Of a stretch of DNA of 64,000 bases, positions 39,120 to 49,633 are shown in pieces; the first letter of the stretch is position 1; each line of letters begins with the position of its first letter. The stretch lies in NCBI RefSeq assembly GCF_029201565.1, contig NZ_CP104002.1:2187001-2251000 (forward strand). The letters are read 5' to 3'. The stretch is from Devosia sp. SD17-2. GTDB lineage: Bacteria; Pseudomonadota; Alphaproteobacteria; Rhizobiales; Devosiaceae. The notes under the pieces were generated by a model. That model saw only the letters and a list, made by a program, of their open reading frames with translations. It had not been told where the DNA came from and searched no databases. The translations under genes were made by a program, and so were the position numbers.

Positions 39120-39918
39120 CACCCAAATTCATCCTACAGCGATCGTCGGTAGCGGCGCTCGCCTCGGTGCCGGTGTTCGCATTGGTCCGTTCTGCACTGT
39201 TGGCGATGATGTCGTCCTGGGCGACAATGTCGAGCTGATCTCGCATGCTGTCGTCACCGGCCGCACCACGATCGGTGCGCAGACGCGCATTTATCCCTTC
39301 GCCTCGATTGGTCATCAGCCGCAGGATCTCAAGTTCCACGGCGAAGAATCCTACCTCGAGATCGGTGAACGCAACACAATTCGCGAGTCGGTGACCATCA
39401 ATCCGGGCACGGAAGGCGGCGGGCTCTATACGCGGATCGGCAATGACTGCCTGCTGATGGCCTGCTCGCATGTCGCGCACGACTGTCAGGTCGGCAATAA
39501 CGTCGTTCTGGCAAACTATGTTGGCTTGGCAGGTCACTCCATCGTCGGCGATCACGTCGGTTTTGGTGGCATCTGCGCGGTTCGCCAGTTCGTCCGTATT
39601 GGTCACCACGCCTTCATCGGTGCCCAGAGTATGATCGACGCCGATGTCATTCCCTATGGTTTGGCCGTGGGCAATCGTGCTCGGCTGGGCGGTCTTAATC
39701 TCGTCGGCCTCAAGCGCCGCGGGTTTGACCGGGAGGCGATCCATTCGCTTCGCGCCGCCTATCGCATGATCTTCTCGGAAGAGGGCACTTTGCGCGAACG
39801 CGTTGAAGATGCAGCGGAAATGTTCAAGGACAAGCCGCTGGTGCAGGACGTGGTGAATTTTATCACCGCCGAGGATCGCCCGCTGGTGCAGCCGCGCGAT
39901 ACATCAGAACAAGAATAA
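39112..39918 (+). CDS. lpxA: UDP-N-acetylglucosamine acyltransferase
   Basis: This 268-residue left-handed beta-helix enzyme transfers a 3-hydroxyacyl chain from ACP to UDP-GlcNAc, the first step of lipid A synthesis. Hexapeptide repeats start at IHPTAIVGSG; the catalytic His is in CSHVAHDCQVGNN, and a C-terminal helical domain follows. GTG 39112 starts inside the last codons of fabZ, an eight-base overlap. The gene usually next, lpxI, is absent. Confidence 0.95.
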   Translation: MTDTQIHPTAIVGSGARLGAGVRIGPFCTVGDDVVLGDNVELISHAVVTGRTTIGAQTRIYPFASIGHQPQDLKFHGEESYLEIGERNTIRESVTINPGTEGGGLYTRIGNDCLLMACSHVAHDCQVGNNVVLANYVGLAGHSIVGDHVGFGGICAVRQFVRIGHHAFIGAQSMIDADVIPYGLAVGNRARLGGLNLVGLKRRGFDREAIHSLRAAYRMIFSEEGTLRERVEDAAEMFKDKPLVQDVVNFITAEDRPLVQPRDTSEQE

Positions 39919-39929
39919 GAGTTGCTGTC

Positions 39930-41060
39930 ATGACGAGCCCGCTTCGTCTTTTTATCCTTGCGGGCGAGCCATCCGGCGACCGCATTGCCGCTGATCTCGT
40001 GTCGCGACTGCAGGCGCGCGTTCCGCTTCAATTTGCCGGGGTAGGGGGCGATGCGCTCGCTGCCCTTGGCATGAAGTCCTTTTTTGACATGAATGAGCTC
40101 TCGGTCATGGGCTGGGCAGATGTTTTGCCCCGTCTGCCCAAGCTTTTGTGGCGGGCACGGCAGGTGGCACGGGCCATCGTCGAGGCCAAGCCCGATGTCG
40201 CCGTTCTCGTCGACTCTCAGGTTTTCAATGCGATCGTAGCCAAGCAGGTCCATAAGCGCGCGCCCGAAATTCCGGTCGTGCTCTGCGTGGCCCCTGCCGT
40301 CTGGGCCTGGAAGCCCGAACGGGCCAAGGCGCTGTCGCCAAAATTCCGCGAAATTCTCGCCGTTCTGCCGTTTGAACCCGCTTTCATGCGCAGTGCCGGC
40401 GGCCCCGAGACGAGCTATATCGGCCACCCGGCCACGCAGGCCTTTACCCAGCGCGCAGAAGTGCCTGATACCGGCCCCTTGATGCTGTTGCCTGGTAGCC
40501 GCGAAGGGGAATTGCGCCGCCACCTGCCGCTGATGCGCGACGTCGCGACAGCGCTTGCCGGTCATCCGCGCGTTACCGGTTTTGTCCTTCCCACACCGCG
40601 CCGTCTCAAGGGCCGGGTTGAGCGCGAGACCAGCACCTGGCCGGTGCCGGTTGAGGTCATCACCGCCGACGAGCAGAGGGCCGAGGCACTGACGGCCTCG
40701 ATTGGTGCAGTTGCCGTTACCGGAACGGTGACGCTGGAGCTCGCGCTGGCCGGTGTTCCGATGGTCACAACATATGTCGCCGACAAGGGACAGGCCAAGC
40801 GCTGGGTAAAGTACAAGGTGAAATACGCCTCGTTGCCCAATGCCATTCTCGACAGGGATCTCGTCCCCGAAGTGCTGCAGCTGGAGCCCGATCCCGCAGC
40901 ACTGGTGGCCGAGGTGAAGAGCCTCCTCGACGGGCCCGACGTAGCGGCGGCGCAGCTCGCTGGTTTCTCGCGGATCCGCGACCTCATGGAAAACGGCGCA
41001 GAGGGCGAACCGCGGGTCGATCCGGCCGAGCGCATCCTCCGCTACTATCCGCACAATTGA
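39930..41060 (+). CDS. lpxB: Lipid-A-disaccharide synthase
   Basis: This 376-residue GT19 enzyme joins UDP-diacyl-GlcN to lipid X. FILAGEPSGDRIAADL at the N-terminus is the family signature; VLCVAPAVWAWKPERA, LLPGSREGE and GTVTLELALAGVPMV line the active site. It acts at the inner-membrane face. The gene starts only 11 bases after lpxA. Since LpxB needs lipid X, an UDP-2,3-diacylglucosamine hydrolase must be encoded elsewhere. Confidence 0.95.
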   Translation: MTSPLRLFILAGEPSGDRIAADLVSRLQARVPLQFAGVGGDALAALGMKSFFDMNELSVMGWADVLPRLPKLLWRARQVARAIVEAKPDVAVLVDSQVFNAIVAKQVHKRAPEIPVVLCVAPAVWAWKPERAKALSPKFREILAVLPFEPAFMRSAGGPETSYIGHPATQAFTQRAEVPDTGPLMLLPGSREGELRRHLPLMRDVATALAGHPRVTGFVLPTPRRLKGRVERETSTWPVPVEVITADEQRAEALTASIGAVAVTGTVTLELALAGVPMVTTYVADKGQAKRWVKYKVKYASLPNAILDRDLVPEVLQLEPDPAALVAEVKSLLDGPDVAAAQLAGFSRIRDLMENGAEGEPRVDPAERILRYYPHN

Positions 41061-41092
41061 AAAAGGCCCCGCTCGAGAGCGGGGCCTTTTTT
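41061..41092. terminator. Bidirectional terminator between lpxB and gltA
   Basis: AAAAGGCCCCGC and GCGGGGCCTTTTTT form an 8-bp GC stem extended by A/T pairs with loop TCGAGA. The A and T tracts on both sides make it a terminator for both converging genes. It starts right after the lpxB TGA. Confidence 0.92.
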
Positions 41093-41105
41093 CTTCGAAG
41101 CAGGA

Positions 41106-42395
41106 TCAGCGAGCGCTGATCGGAGTGTAGTCGCGCTCGCTGGCGCCGTTGTAGAGCTGGCGTGGGCGGCCGATCTTCTTCTGCGGATCGCCGATCATTT
41201 CCTTCCACTGGCTGATCCAGCCAACGGTACGGGCAACGGCGAACAGCACGGTGAACATGGAGGTCGGGAACCCGATCGCGTCCAGAATTACGCCAGAGTA
41301 GAAGTCGACGTTCGGGTAGAGCTTGCGGTCGATGAAGTACGGATCCTCCAGCGCGATGCGCTCGAGCTCCTGGGCAACCTGCAGGGTCGGGTTGTTTTCG
41401 ACACCGAGGATGGCCAGCACTTCCTTGGCCGTCTTCTGCATGACCGTCGCGCGCGGGTCAAAGTTTTTGTAGACGCGGTGACCGAAGCCCATGAGGCGGA
41501 ACGGGTCGTTCTTGTCCTTGGCGCGGGCGATGAATTCGGGAATGCGGTCAACGGTGCCGATTTCGCGCAGCATGTTGAGGCAGGCTTCGTTGGCGCCGCC
41601 ATGGGCAGGGCCCCAGAGGCAGGCCACGCCAGCTGCGATACAGGCAAACGGATTGGCGTCGGACGAACCGGACAGGCGCACGGTCGAAGTCGACGCGTTC
41701 TGCTCGTGATCGGCATGGAGCGTGAAGATCAAATCCATGGCGCGGGCGATCTTCGGGTCGACCTTGTACTCTTCAGCCGGAACCGAGAAGCACATGTGCA
41801 GGAAGTTCGCGGCATAGCCGAGGTCGTTGCGCGGATAAACGAAGGGCTGGCCGACCGAATATTTATAGGCCATTGCCGCGAGCGTCGGGATCTTTGCAAT
41901 CATTCGGATCGATGCGATCTCGCGCTGCTGCGGGTCATTGATGTCGGTCGAGTCGTGATAGAAGGCTGCCATGGCGCCGACCACGCCGGTCATGATGGCC
42001 ATCGGATGCGCGTCGCGACGGAAGCCGCGATAGAAGTAGTGCATCTGCTCGTGCACCATGGTGTGGCGCGTCACGAGTTCTTCGAACTCGGCAAACTGGG
42101 TCTTGCTCGGAAGCTCGCCGTAGAGCAGCAGATAGCAGACTTCGAGGTAGTTGGATTTATCGGCCAGCCGTTCGATGGGGTAACCGCGATAGAGCAGTTC
42201 GCCCTTGTCGCCGTCGATATAGGTGATGGCGCTGTCGCAGGCCGCGGTCGAGGTGAACCCCGGGTCGTAGGTGAACATGCCAGTCTTGGCGTAGAGCGAT
42301 CGGATATCGACGACATCCGGTCCTACGGACCCACTCAATATCGGGAATTCGTGGGTTTCATCTCCGATGACGAGTTTGGCGACTTTGTCGGTCAT
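41106..42395 (-). CDS. gltA: Citrate synthase
   Basis: This 429-residue type II (hexameric, NADH-sensitive class) citrate synthase condenses acetyl-CoA and oxaloacetate, the entry step of the TCA cycle. It has the N-terminal beta domain typical of Gram-negative forms ([20 protein letters not shown]), the active-site His regions [17 protein letters not shown] and [15 protein letters not shown], and the C-terminal block with [16 protein letters not shown]. It is transcribed in the same direction as gltX upstream. Confidence 0.97.
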   Translation of the reverse strand: MTDKVAKLVIGDETHEFPILSGSVGPDVVDIRSLYAKTGMFTYDPGFTSTAACDSAITYIDGDKGELLYRGYPIERLADKSNYLEVCYLLLYGELPSKTQFAEFEELVTRHTMVHEQMHYFYRGFRRDAHPMAIMTGVVGAMAAFYHDSTDINDPQQREIASIRMIAKIPTLAAMAYKYSVGQPFVYPRNDLGYAANFLHMCFSVPAEEYKVDPKIARAMDLIFTLHADHEQNASTSTVRLSGSSDANPFACIAAGVACLWGPAHGGANEACLNMLREIGTVDRIPEFIARAKDKNDPFRLMGFGHRVYKNFDPRATVMQKTAKEVLAILGVENNPTLQVAQELERIALEDPYFIDRKLYPNVDFYSGVILDAIGFPTSMFTVLFAVARTVGWISQWKEMIGDPQKKIGRPRQLYNGASERDYTPISAR

Positions 42396-42521
42396 TTAGC
42401 TCTCCTCGCTACGCCGCGGCCCTTAAAAGACAATTCTGGAATTAGGGCTGGGCAGGCACCGGAAACGGTGCCAATTGCTGCCGCAGAGGTATCAGCTTTC
42501 CCCCTCTACAGGCAACCGATA

Positions 42522-42540
42522 GGGTAGGCATGGCCTACCC
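42522..42540 (-). terminator. Hairpin after gltX
   Basis: GGGTAGGC (42522-42529) and GCCTACCC (42533-42540) form an 8-bp perfect stem with a 3-nt loop, 13 bases beyond the gltX stop. A second stem, GCACCG-GAAA-CGGTGC, lies further on at about 42459-42474. No T run follows the first; termination is possible but unproven. Confidence 0.4.
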
Positions 42541-42553
42541 TTGCCTGGCCCGG

Positions 42554-43969
42554 TTATTGCGCGATCTGGTCGTTCAGGCGGGCCATGGATTTGTCCCGGC
42601 CGATCAGCACCATCACTTCGAAAATACCCGGCGAAACCGTGCGTCCCGTAAGGGCTGCACGCAGGGGCTGTGCCAGTTTGCCCAGCTTCAGACCCTTCTC
42701 CTCGGCCAGTCTGCGCATGGCTGCGTCGATAGCGGGTACTGACCATTCGTTAAGCCCCCCTAACGTATCGGCAATACTCGCCAGCACCGTACGGGCATCG
42801 GCCGTCAGCAAGGCGGCGGCGGCAGCGTCCGGCGCGATCGGGCGGATCGCATAGATGAACTGGGCGAGATCGATCAGCTCGAGCACGGTCTTGGCGCGCG
42901 GCTGCAGTTCGGGAATCGCGGCCAGAACGGTGTCCTTGTTGGCGCTGAGACCGGCATGGTCGACATCGCGGCCGACTTCCTGGGCCGTGGACAGCATGAT
43001 CTCATAAAGATCAGCGGGCTGGGCCTCGCGGATATAGAGGCCGTTGATGTTCTCAAGCTTGACGAAGTCGAAGCGGGCCGCACCCTTGTTCAGCGCTTCG
43101 AGCGAGAACCATTCCACCATCTGCTCGGTCGAGAAGATTTCGTCGTCGCCATGGCTCCAGCCGAGGCGTGCGAGATAGTTGCGCAGCGCCGCGGGCAAAT
43201 AGCCCATCTGGCGATAGGCTTCCACGCCGAGCGCGCCGTGGCGCTTGGAGAGCTTTGCGCCATCAGGGCCGTGGATCAGCGGGATGTGCGACATCTCCGG
43301 CACGGTCCAGCCCATGGCGTTATAGATGATGATCTGACGGGCGGCATTGGTGAGGTGGTCGTCGCCACGGATGATGTGGGTGACGCCCATGTCATGGTCG
43401 TCGACTACAACGGCGTGCATATAGGTCGGGGTGCCGTCGGAACGCAGGATGATGAAGTCGTCGAGGTTCTCGGTCTTGAACACGACCTCGCCCTGCACGT
43501 GGTCGTGCACGACGATCTCACCGCTGAGCGGGGCCTTGATGCGCACGACCGGCTTGACGCCCTCCGGGGCCTCGGACGCGTCGCGGTCGCGCCAATAGCC
43601 GTTGTAGCGCGGCGGCTTGCCGGCAGCGCGGGCGTCTTCGCGCATCTTGTCGAGCTCTTCGGGCGAGCAATAGCAGTAGTAGGCATGGCCCATCTTCACG
43701 AGCTCATGGGCGACTTCCGCATGGCGCGGTGCGCGCTCGAACTGGCTGATCGGCTCGCCCTCCCAGTCGAGCCCCAACCACTTCAGCCCGTCAATGAGCG
43801 CCACGACGGCTGCATCGGTCGAGCGTTCGCGGTCGGTGTCCTCGATGCGTAGCAGCATCTTGCCGCCCTGGTTCCGGGCAAAGGCCCAGTTGAACAGCGC
43901 CGTGCGGGCGCCGCCAATGTGCAGATATCCGGTGGGGGACGGGGCGAAGCGAGTGACAACCTGAGACAT
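42554..43969 (-). CDS. gltX: Glutamyl-tRNA synthetase
   Basis: This 471-residue class I synthetase has the HIGH-type motif [19 protein letters not shown] at the N-terminus and the KMSKS-type loop KLSKRHGAL near residue 243. The Cys pair CYCSPEEL lies in the connective insertion. It loads tRNA-Glu and, in species lacking GlnRS, also tRNA-Gln, which GatCAB then amidates. ATG 43969 starts exactly at the conserved N-terminus; the open frame extends further only by chance. Confidence 0.96.
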   Translation of the reverse strand: MSQVVTRFAPSPTGYLHIGGARTALFNWAFARNQGGKMLLRIEDTDRERSTDAAVVALIDGLKWLGLDWEGEPISQFERAPRHAEVAHELVKMGHAYYCYCSPEELDKMREDARAAGKPPRYNGYWRDRDASEAPEGVKPVVRIKAPLSGEIVVHDHVQGEVVFKTENLDDFIILRSDGTPTYMHAVVVDDHDMGVTHIIRGDDHLTNAARQIIIYNAMGWTVPEMSHIPLIHGPDGAKLSKRHGALGVEAYRQMGYLPAALRNYLARLGWSHGDDEIFSTEQMVEWFSLEALNKGAARFDFVKLENINGLYIREAQPADLYEIMLSTAQEVGRDVDHAGLSANKDTVLAAIPELQPRAKTVLELIDLAQFIYAIRPIAPDAAAAALLTADARTVLASIADTLGGLNEWSVPAIDAAMRRLAEEKGLKLGKLAQPLRAALTGRTVSPGIFEVMVLIGRDKSMARLNDQIAQ

Positions 43970-44089
43970 GATAACCGGAGGGATTGGATCAATTTGAGGC
44001 CGTGTGTAGCATAGGCGGGCTTGAGCGCAAGGGCAGGGGTGCGCAGCGTGTCTGGGCAGGGGGCGACAAGTCGACACCGGGGCCGCGCG

Positions 44090-46197
44090 ATGACAGCGCA
44101 AGCGCCCGGCTGGCAGGGGCGGCGCCGGCCGGACTCATCCTTCAAAAGGGTAGCGACCTCGTTACGCGAGGGTCTGGCTGAGGCTGGCAGCCAGCGGCGC
44201 CACTTCGTGCTCCTGCCGTTTGGCCTCATTGTCGGGCTTGTTGTCTACGCGGCCCTTCCTGAGGAACCCGGCCTCCCATTCTTTGCACTTGGCACCTTGT
44301 TGGTCTGCGCGGCTCTGCTGCGAGCCATGTTGCGGCAGTCGCTGGCAGGGGTGCGGGTCGCCGTGCAACTGTGGTCGCTCTGGGCGGGTTTCTGCCTGTT
44401 ACCGGCACATGCCCTGACCTTCGGCACGGAAATGCTGCGCTTCCCCAGCTTTGGGCACTATGCAGTCCTCGTTGACGAAGTGCTGTCCACCGATGCGGCG
44501 GGACGCCGGGTGGTCGTGTCTGAACTGACGCCAGTCGACGGAGCAAGGGCCGTGCCGATCCGGCGGGCGCGCCTGCTTGTGCCGCTGGAGCCGGTGCTGG
44601 AACCCGGCGATCGCTTCAGCGCCAATCTGCGGCTGACGCCGGTGCCCGGCCCCGGTGCTGCCGGGCACGCATGACGGACAGTTCCATTCCTATTTCGCTG
44701 GGATCGGCGCTTACGGAGGGGTGACCAGCGGGCTCGAGGTGCTGTCGCGCGGCGACGACACAGACATCGGTCGCCGAGTTCAGGCGCTTCGCAACCACAT
44801 CGGCGGCCGCGTCGACCTTGCCCTCGCGCCGGATAGTGCAGCCATCGGCAGGGCGATGATGGTTGGCGACCAGAGCGCGATCACCGATGAAATCCGCGAT
44901 GTCATGGCCGCGTCGGGTCTCGCCCATGTCTACTCAATCTCGGGCCTCCACCTCTCCATTGTCGCCGGTGGCATCTTCTGGCTGGTGCGGCTGGCGCTCG
45001 CTTCCCTGCCCATGCTGGTGGCCTGGCCAAGCAAGAAGATCGCTGCAATTGCCGGGCTCCTTGCCGCTTTTGGGTATCTGCTTCTTGCGGGTGGTCCGGA
45101 CAATGTGCCGGCCTTTCGCTCAACGCTGATGCTGGCGTTGATCTTTGGCGCTGCGCTCGTGGGGCGGCGCGCGCTGACCATGCGCAATGTCGCCATTGCC
45201 GCACTGGTTATTATCGTCCTAGAGCCGACCAGCGTCTTCCGCCCCAGCTTTCAGCTGTCATTCGCCGCCGTGGTTGCGCTGATTGGCGTCTACGAGCTGC
45301 CGCGGCGGGCGGGTGCCGGAAAATATGGCGCGCTCGAACGCTTCTTCCGCTTCGTGCTTGCCACAGCGGCAACAAGCTTCATCGCTGGCCTCGCGACATT
45401 GCTCTTCTCCGCTTATCATTTCCAGCAGACGGCCCCGCTCGGGGTGCTGGGCAATGTGCTGGCGCTGCCGTTCGTCAGCTTCATCATGTGGTTCGGCGTG
45501 CTGGCCGTGGTCGCCATGCCCTTCGGCGTTGACGGGCCGTTCCTCCAATTGATGGGTTGGAATATTGATCGCATGGTCGACGTGGCAGAACTGGTCGCCG
45601 GGTGGAGCGCCGGGTTTACCGGTAACCCTCTCCTGACCTATGGGGCGCTGCTGGTCGGCCTGGCTTCCCTCGCCTGGTTCGCGTTTCTCGCGGGGCGATG
45701 GCGATTTCTCGGTCCGGTTCTGGCCGTCCCGTTCGTCCTGCTGTTTGGCTTTGCGGCGCGGCCTGATGTTCTCATCGCCGATACGACGCAGGCTATTGCG
45801 ATCCGCGATGGTGATGGCGATGGGCTGGCGCTAGCCAGCGGACGCACGGGCAGCTTTGCCGTCGATGTGTGGAGCCGCCACTATCAGGCCGAGATCGCAG
45901 CAAGCCATTCGGGCGCGCGCTGCGACGGGCTTGAGTGGCATCGTCAGCAATGGCGCGTTCACCACGGCCATCGTGCGCAATGCAGCGGCCTTTGCCGAGG
46001 ACTGTTTCGGCAATGATCTGGTGATCAGCCGGGCGGCCGTTCCGGCCTGGTGTCGATCCGGGAATATGGTGATCGGCCCCTATGAGCTGGAGCGGCACGG
46101 TGTCCACTGGCTGGCCTGGGACGCAGCTGCCGGGCGCTTCGATGTGCGCCCGGCAATCGTCCATATCAATCGGCCGTGGCGAGTTTGGCGACAGTGA
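44090..46197 (+). pseudogene. comEC: ComEC/Rec2-family DNA-uptake channel gene with two frameshifts
   Basis: The reading frame is broken twice. Frame 1 (from ATG 44090) encodes the N-terminal membrane and OB-like part and shifts at a CCCC run near 44648-44652: PVPGP should continue VLPGTHDGQFHSYFAGIGAY in the next frame. Frame 2 carries the competence domain (VYSISGLHLSIVAGG, RSTLMLALIFGA, FQLSFAAVVALIG). A second shift near 45925 leads to GIVSNGAFTTAIVRNAAAFA and the stop at 46197. Removing one base at each break gives an intact 701-residue protein, a normal length. So the gene is freshly inactivated or misassembled. ComEC forms the inner-membrane channel for transforming DNA. Its end overlaps the convergent beta-galactosidase gene by 32 bases. 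Confidence 0.85.
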
Positions 46198-48127
46198 CGC
46201 CAGCGCCGGGGATTTCCGCCCCGCCAACGACATAGCCGGTCTCGTCGGAAGACGGGTTCAGCTGGGCGGTGCCGGTGGAATAGTTCACATAGATGCGGTA
46301 GCCGCCGCGGCACCGCGCCCGCACACCGGCCGGCAGGTTCAGCACCGGCAGGTCGGACTCGGCAATCAGATGATCGGCGACGCGCTGGATCAGCGCCCGG
46401 TCACCGCTAGCGGTGAGGTAGAAGAGCTTGCCCTGCGCGATCAGCACCGGCACGCCTTCATTGTCCTCGATGACGATCTCTCCGCGCGTCTCAACCTTTT
46501 CTCGCCAGAGGCGCGTGGCTCCGCCGCCCTTGACCGTAATCGAAACATGGCCCGGGACACTGTCTACCCGGGTGACGCGGGCATCGAGCAGGTTGGGCGA
46601 CAGATCGGGGCCGAGACGGCTGGGGATGGAGAAGTTCTTGGTCTTCGAACCGCTGCGGGGCCCGATCAGCAGATAGCCATCGAAGTTCTCAATGGCTTCG
46701 CGCAATTCGTCTGACCAGGCGAAGAGGGCCGGAATGGCGACGATGTCGTAGCCGGAAAAGCTCGTTGTCTTGGGCGAGAGGATGTCGATATCGACACCAT
46801 GCTTGCGGAAGGCGCTGTAGATTTCGCGGACATGGGCGCCGTGATTGAAGCCCTTCGATTGGGGCTGCACGTCCCAGGCCCATTCGCTCTCATAGTCAAA
46901 CACCAGGGCGACGGGCGCCTTGCCGGCTGTTCCTGCAAGGCCTGTCGCGGCGAGTTCACGGGCGACCTGGCTTGCTTCCGCAAACGCCGGCGCGGGTTCG
47001 CTGTCCGGACGCAACAGCCCCGCATGCATTTGCTCCTGCGCGAACGGCGCCTGACGCCAGCGGAAGTAGGACACGACCTCGGCGCCATGGGCGAAGGCTT
47101 CCCAGGCCCAGAGGCGGGCCATGCCGGGCAGGGGATCGGGATTGAACTGGGCCCAGTTCACCGGACCCGGTTGTTGTTCCATGATCCACCAGCGGCCGTG
47201 ACCGACGGTACGGTAGAGATCGTGATGGAAGGCGGCATTATCCGGGTCACCCTGGCGCATGTACTGGCGCTTGGTGTCGTCGGGCTCGTCGCTGACGGCG
47301 AGATGGCCGATGGGATAGGAATCCCAGCTCGCCACATCCAGCGTTTCAGCCAGATCATAATGGTCGAACTCACTGTAGCGGCTCATGAAGTTATGAATGA
47401 CCGGCAGGTCCGGGCGCCTGGCCTTGAGGATGTCGTACTGGACCTTGTTGAAGGCCGACACCTGATCGGACGAATAGCGCCGGAAATCGAGGTCGTGGAT
47501 CGGGATAGGCTCGCAGACCAAGAGGTTTGGCAGCTCGATCTGGTCGAGCGAATTGTACTCCATCGACCAGAACACATTGCCCCACGCCTCGTTCAGAGCT
47601 TCGACGGACCCGTAACGCTTGCCGAGCCAGTCGCGGAAACCACTCAGCGCTGCCGGCGAATAGGAATAGGTCGTGCCGTGGCAGCCATATTCATTGTCGG
47701 TTTGCCAGCCACCCAATGCCGGGTGATCGCTCAGTGCGTCCGCGAGAATCTGCGTGATGCGGGCGCACTCTTCCCGATAGCCCAGGTGGGAGAAGTCGTA
47801 GTGGCGGCGGGATCCGAACCCCTTCTGGCGGCCGTTGGCATCGACGGCCAGCATGTCCGGATGCTTGTCGATCATCCAGCGCGGCGGCGTTGCCGTGGGC
47901 GTGCCGACGATGACTTTCAGCCCCTGTGCACCAAGCACATCCATGGCGCGGATCATCCAGTCGAGCCGCAGATCGCCGGGGGCCGGCTCCAGCCGTGACC
48001 AGGCGAACTCGCCGATGCGGACATATTTGATGCCGACCTCAGCCATGCGCTCGGCGTCACGGGCCCACCAGTCTTCAGGCCAGTGTTCGGGATAGTAGCA
48101 GACGCCAAGGGCAGGGCTGATGGTCAT
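46166..48127 (-). CDS. Family GH42 beta-galactosidase
   Basis: This 653-residue intracellular enzyme hydrolyses terminal beta-galactosides. It has the GH42 TIM barrel (LGVCYYPEHWPEDWW at the start), the acid/base Glu146 in WQTDNEYG and the nucleophile Glu317 in WWIMEQQPG, followed by the trimerisation domain (from about 390) and a small C-terminal beta domain. No signal peptide is present. It lies in one leftward cluster with a lactonase, KDPGal aldolase and KDGal kinase, so the released galactose probably enters the oxidative De Ley-Doudoroff route. Oligosaccharides from plant galactan are as likely as lactose. Confidence 0.92.
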   Translation of the reverse strand: MTISPALGVCYYPEHWPEDWWARDAERMAEVGIKYVRIGEFAWSRLEPAPGDLRLDWMIRAMDVLGAQGLKVIVGTPTATPPRWMIDKHPDMLAVDANGRQKGFGSRRHYDFSHLGYREECARITQILADALSDHPALGGWQTDNEYGCHGTTYSYSPAALSGFRDWLGKRYGSVEALNEAWGNVFWSMEYNSLDQIELPNLLVCEPIPIHDLDFRRYSSDQVSAFNKVQYDILKARRPDLPVIHNFMSRYSEFDHYDLAETLDVASWDSYPIGHLAVSDEPDDTKRQYMRQGDPDNAAFHHDLYRTVGHGRWWIMEQQPGPVNWAQFNPDPLPGMARLWAWEAFAHGAEVVSYFRWRQAPFAQEQMHAGLLRPDSEPAPAFAEASQVARELAATGLAGTAGKAPVALVFDYESEWAWDVQPQSKGFNHGAHVREIYSAFRKHGVDIDILSPKTTSFSGYDIVAIPALFAWSDELREAIENFDGYLLIGPRSGSKTKNFSIPSRLGPDLSPNLLDARVTRVDSVPGHVSITVKGGGATRLWREKVETRGEIVIEDNEGVPVLIAQGKLFYLTASGDRALIQRVADHLIAESDLPVLNLPAGVRARCRGGYRIYVNYSTGTAQLNPSSDETGYVVGGAEIPGAGVTVAKLATAD

Positions 48128-48135
48128 GTGAGTGC

Positions 48136-49011
48136 TCAGAGGATGACTGTAGATTCAGGCAGACCGGCGACGTCGAGTTCGATGGCGAAGACGCCGCCCG
48201 CAGACGGTTCCTTGGCCAGCTGTTCGTCCGAGAGGCCGATGGCTGCGGTGGTGATGAAGAGGGTCTTGAGGTCCTTGCCGCCAAAGGATGGACAGGTCAC
48301 CTGGCTGGCCGGAACCTCGATCACCCGGTCGACCGAGCCGTCAGGCGCATGCCGCACGACGCAATGGCCGCCCCAGCGGGCGTTCCAGACATAGCCTTCG
48401 CTGTCCACGACGGCGCCGTCGGGAGAGCCGCGATGGCCGGAAACGTCAGCGAACAGTTCCCAGTCGCCGATCGGCATGCCGGTCTGCGGATCGGTTTTGC
48501 ACTTCATAATCTTCTTGGTCGCGGTGTCGCTCCAATAGGCGATGCGCCCGTCCGGTGAAAAGCAGGTGGCGTTGGGAATGGCTGCGGTCGGGATGATCGT
48601 GGTCAGCGTGCCCGCCCGGTAGTGATAGACGGCGCCGGCCTTGGCGCTTCCTTCCTTGACCATGGTGCCGATCCAGAAGGCCCCGGAGGGATGAACGCGG
48701 CTGTCGTTGGCACGGTTGGTGGGGACGTCGCGCTCGATATCCTCGATCCTGTTGATGCCGCCCACGGTGAGGTCGAAGCGGATGAGGCCATTTTCCGTGG
48801 CGATGGCCAAGGTGTCGTTATCGACGATCGCTGCTGCCGCAACGCTTTCGTTGAACAGCCAGCTCTCGACGATCTCGCCGGTCTCATCGGCGGCATAGAG
48901 GCTTTGTTCGACGATATCGAAGAAGAACAATTGCTGCCGGCCGGGATGCCAGATCGGGCCTTCGCCCAGTGAACATTTGCTGTCGATAAGCAGGCGTGCC
49001 GTCGCGGTCAT
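48136..49011 (-). CDS. SMP-30/gluconolactonase-family sugar lactonase
   Basis: This 291-residue six-bladed beta-propeller has metal-ligand blocks CSLGEGPIWHPG (Glu17), NRANDSRVHPSGAFW and the GSPDGAVVDSEGYVWNARWG block. The family opens sugar lactones to aldonates. The cluster points to galactonolactone as substrate, while closely related enzymes also use arabinonolactone. It starts four bases inside the end of the aldolase gene and ends eight bases before the galactosidase start, so it sits in one operon. Confidence 0.88.
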   Translation of the reverse strand: MTATARLLIDSKCSLGEGPIWHPGRQQLFFFDIVEQSLYAADETGEIVESWLFNESVAAAAIVDNDTLAIATENGLIRFDLTVGGINRIEDIERDVPTNRANDSRVHPSGAFWIGTMVKEGSAKAGAVYHYRAGTLTTIIPTAAIPNATCFSPDGRIAYWSDTATKKIMKCKTDPQTGMPIGDWELFADVSGHRGSPDGAVVDSEGYVWNARWGGHCVVRHAPDGSVDRVIEVPASQVTCPSFGGKDLKTLFITTAAIGLSDEQLAKEPSAGGVFAIELDVAGLPESTVIL

Positions 49012-49619
49012 GCCGTGGCTCCCTTGTCATAGGCGGCAACTGCCGTGGCGGCGCGCTGGCCGACTTCGGCGGCGCTGCGGCCGGGGGTATAAATATAAGT
49101 TCCAAGGCCGAAGCCGGCGCAGCCGACAGCAAAGAACTCATCGAAATTGTCGGGATTGGCCCCGCCCACTGCATAGAGCGGTAGGGACGGGGGCAGCACG
49201 GCCTTCAGGGCCTTGATCCCCTTTGATCCCAGCACTTCGGCGGGGAAGAATTTAAGGCCCGTTGCGCCGGCGCGGATCGCCCGGAACGCGTCGCTTGGGC
49301 TGAACACGCCCGGATAGGATTTCAGGCCAAGCCGCACAGTCTCGGCAATCACCGGCTCATAGGTGTCGGGAGACACGATGAACGTGCCACCCGCCTGGGC
49401 AACGGCGCGCACGTCTTCCTCAGAGAGAACCGTGCCAGCGCCGATCTCGGCCCTGCCCGACAGAGCCGCTGCGGCGCGGGAAATGCTTTCGGTGGCGTTG
49501 GGGGAATTAAGCGGAACCTCGATAAGGGTGATCCCGGCCTCAACAAGCGCTGCGCACACGGGCACGGCTTCTTCGGGGGTGATGCCGCGCAGGATGGCGA
49601 TGATGTGGCGATGGGACAT
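49008..49619 (-). CDS. dgoA: 2-dehydro-3-deoxy-6-phosphogalactonate aldolase
   Basis: This 203-residue class I aldolase splits KDPGal into pyruvate and glyceraldehyde 3-phosphate. Visible are IAILRGITPEEA, catalytic Glu34 in IEVPLNSP, the Schiff-base Lys123 in GLKFFPAE and the phosphate loop VGGANPDN. The RGITPEEA start and NSPNA resemble DgoA more than the Entner-Doudoroff enzyme Eda. ATG 49619 is chosen because the frame upstream belongs to no conserved sequence. Its end is coupled to the lactonase gene by a four-base overlap. Confidence 0.88.
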   Translation of the reverse strand: MSHRHIIAILRGITPEEAVPVCAALVEAGITLIEVPLNSPNATESISRAAAALSGRAEIGAGTVLSEEDVRAVAQAGGTFIVSPDTYEPVIAETVRLGLKSYPGVFSPSDAFRAIRAGATGLKFFPAEVLGSKGIKALKAVLPPSLPLYAVGGANPDNFDEFFAVGCAGFGLGTYIYTPGRSAAEVGQRAATAVAAYDKGATA

Positions 49620-49633
49620 GGCAGCAGGATCCT

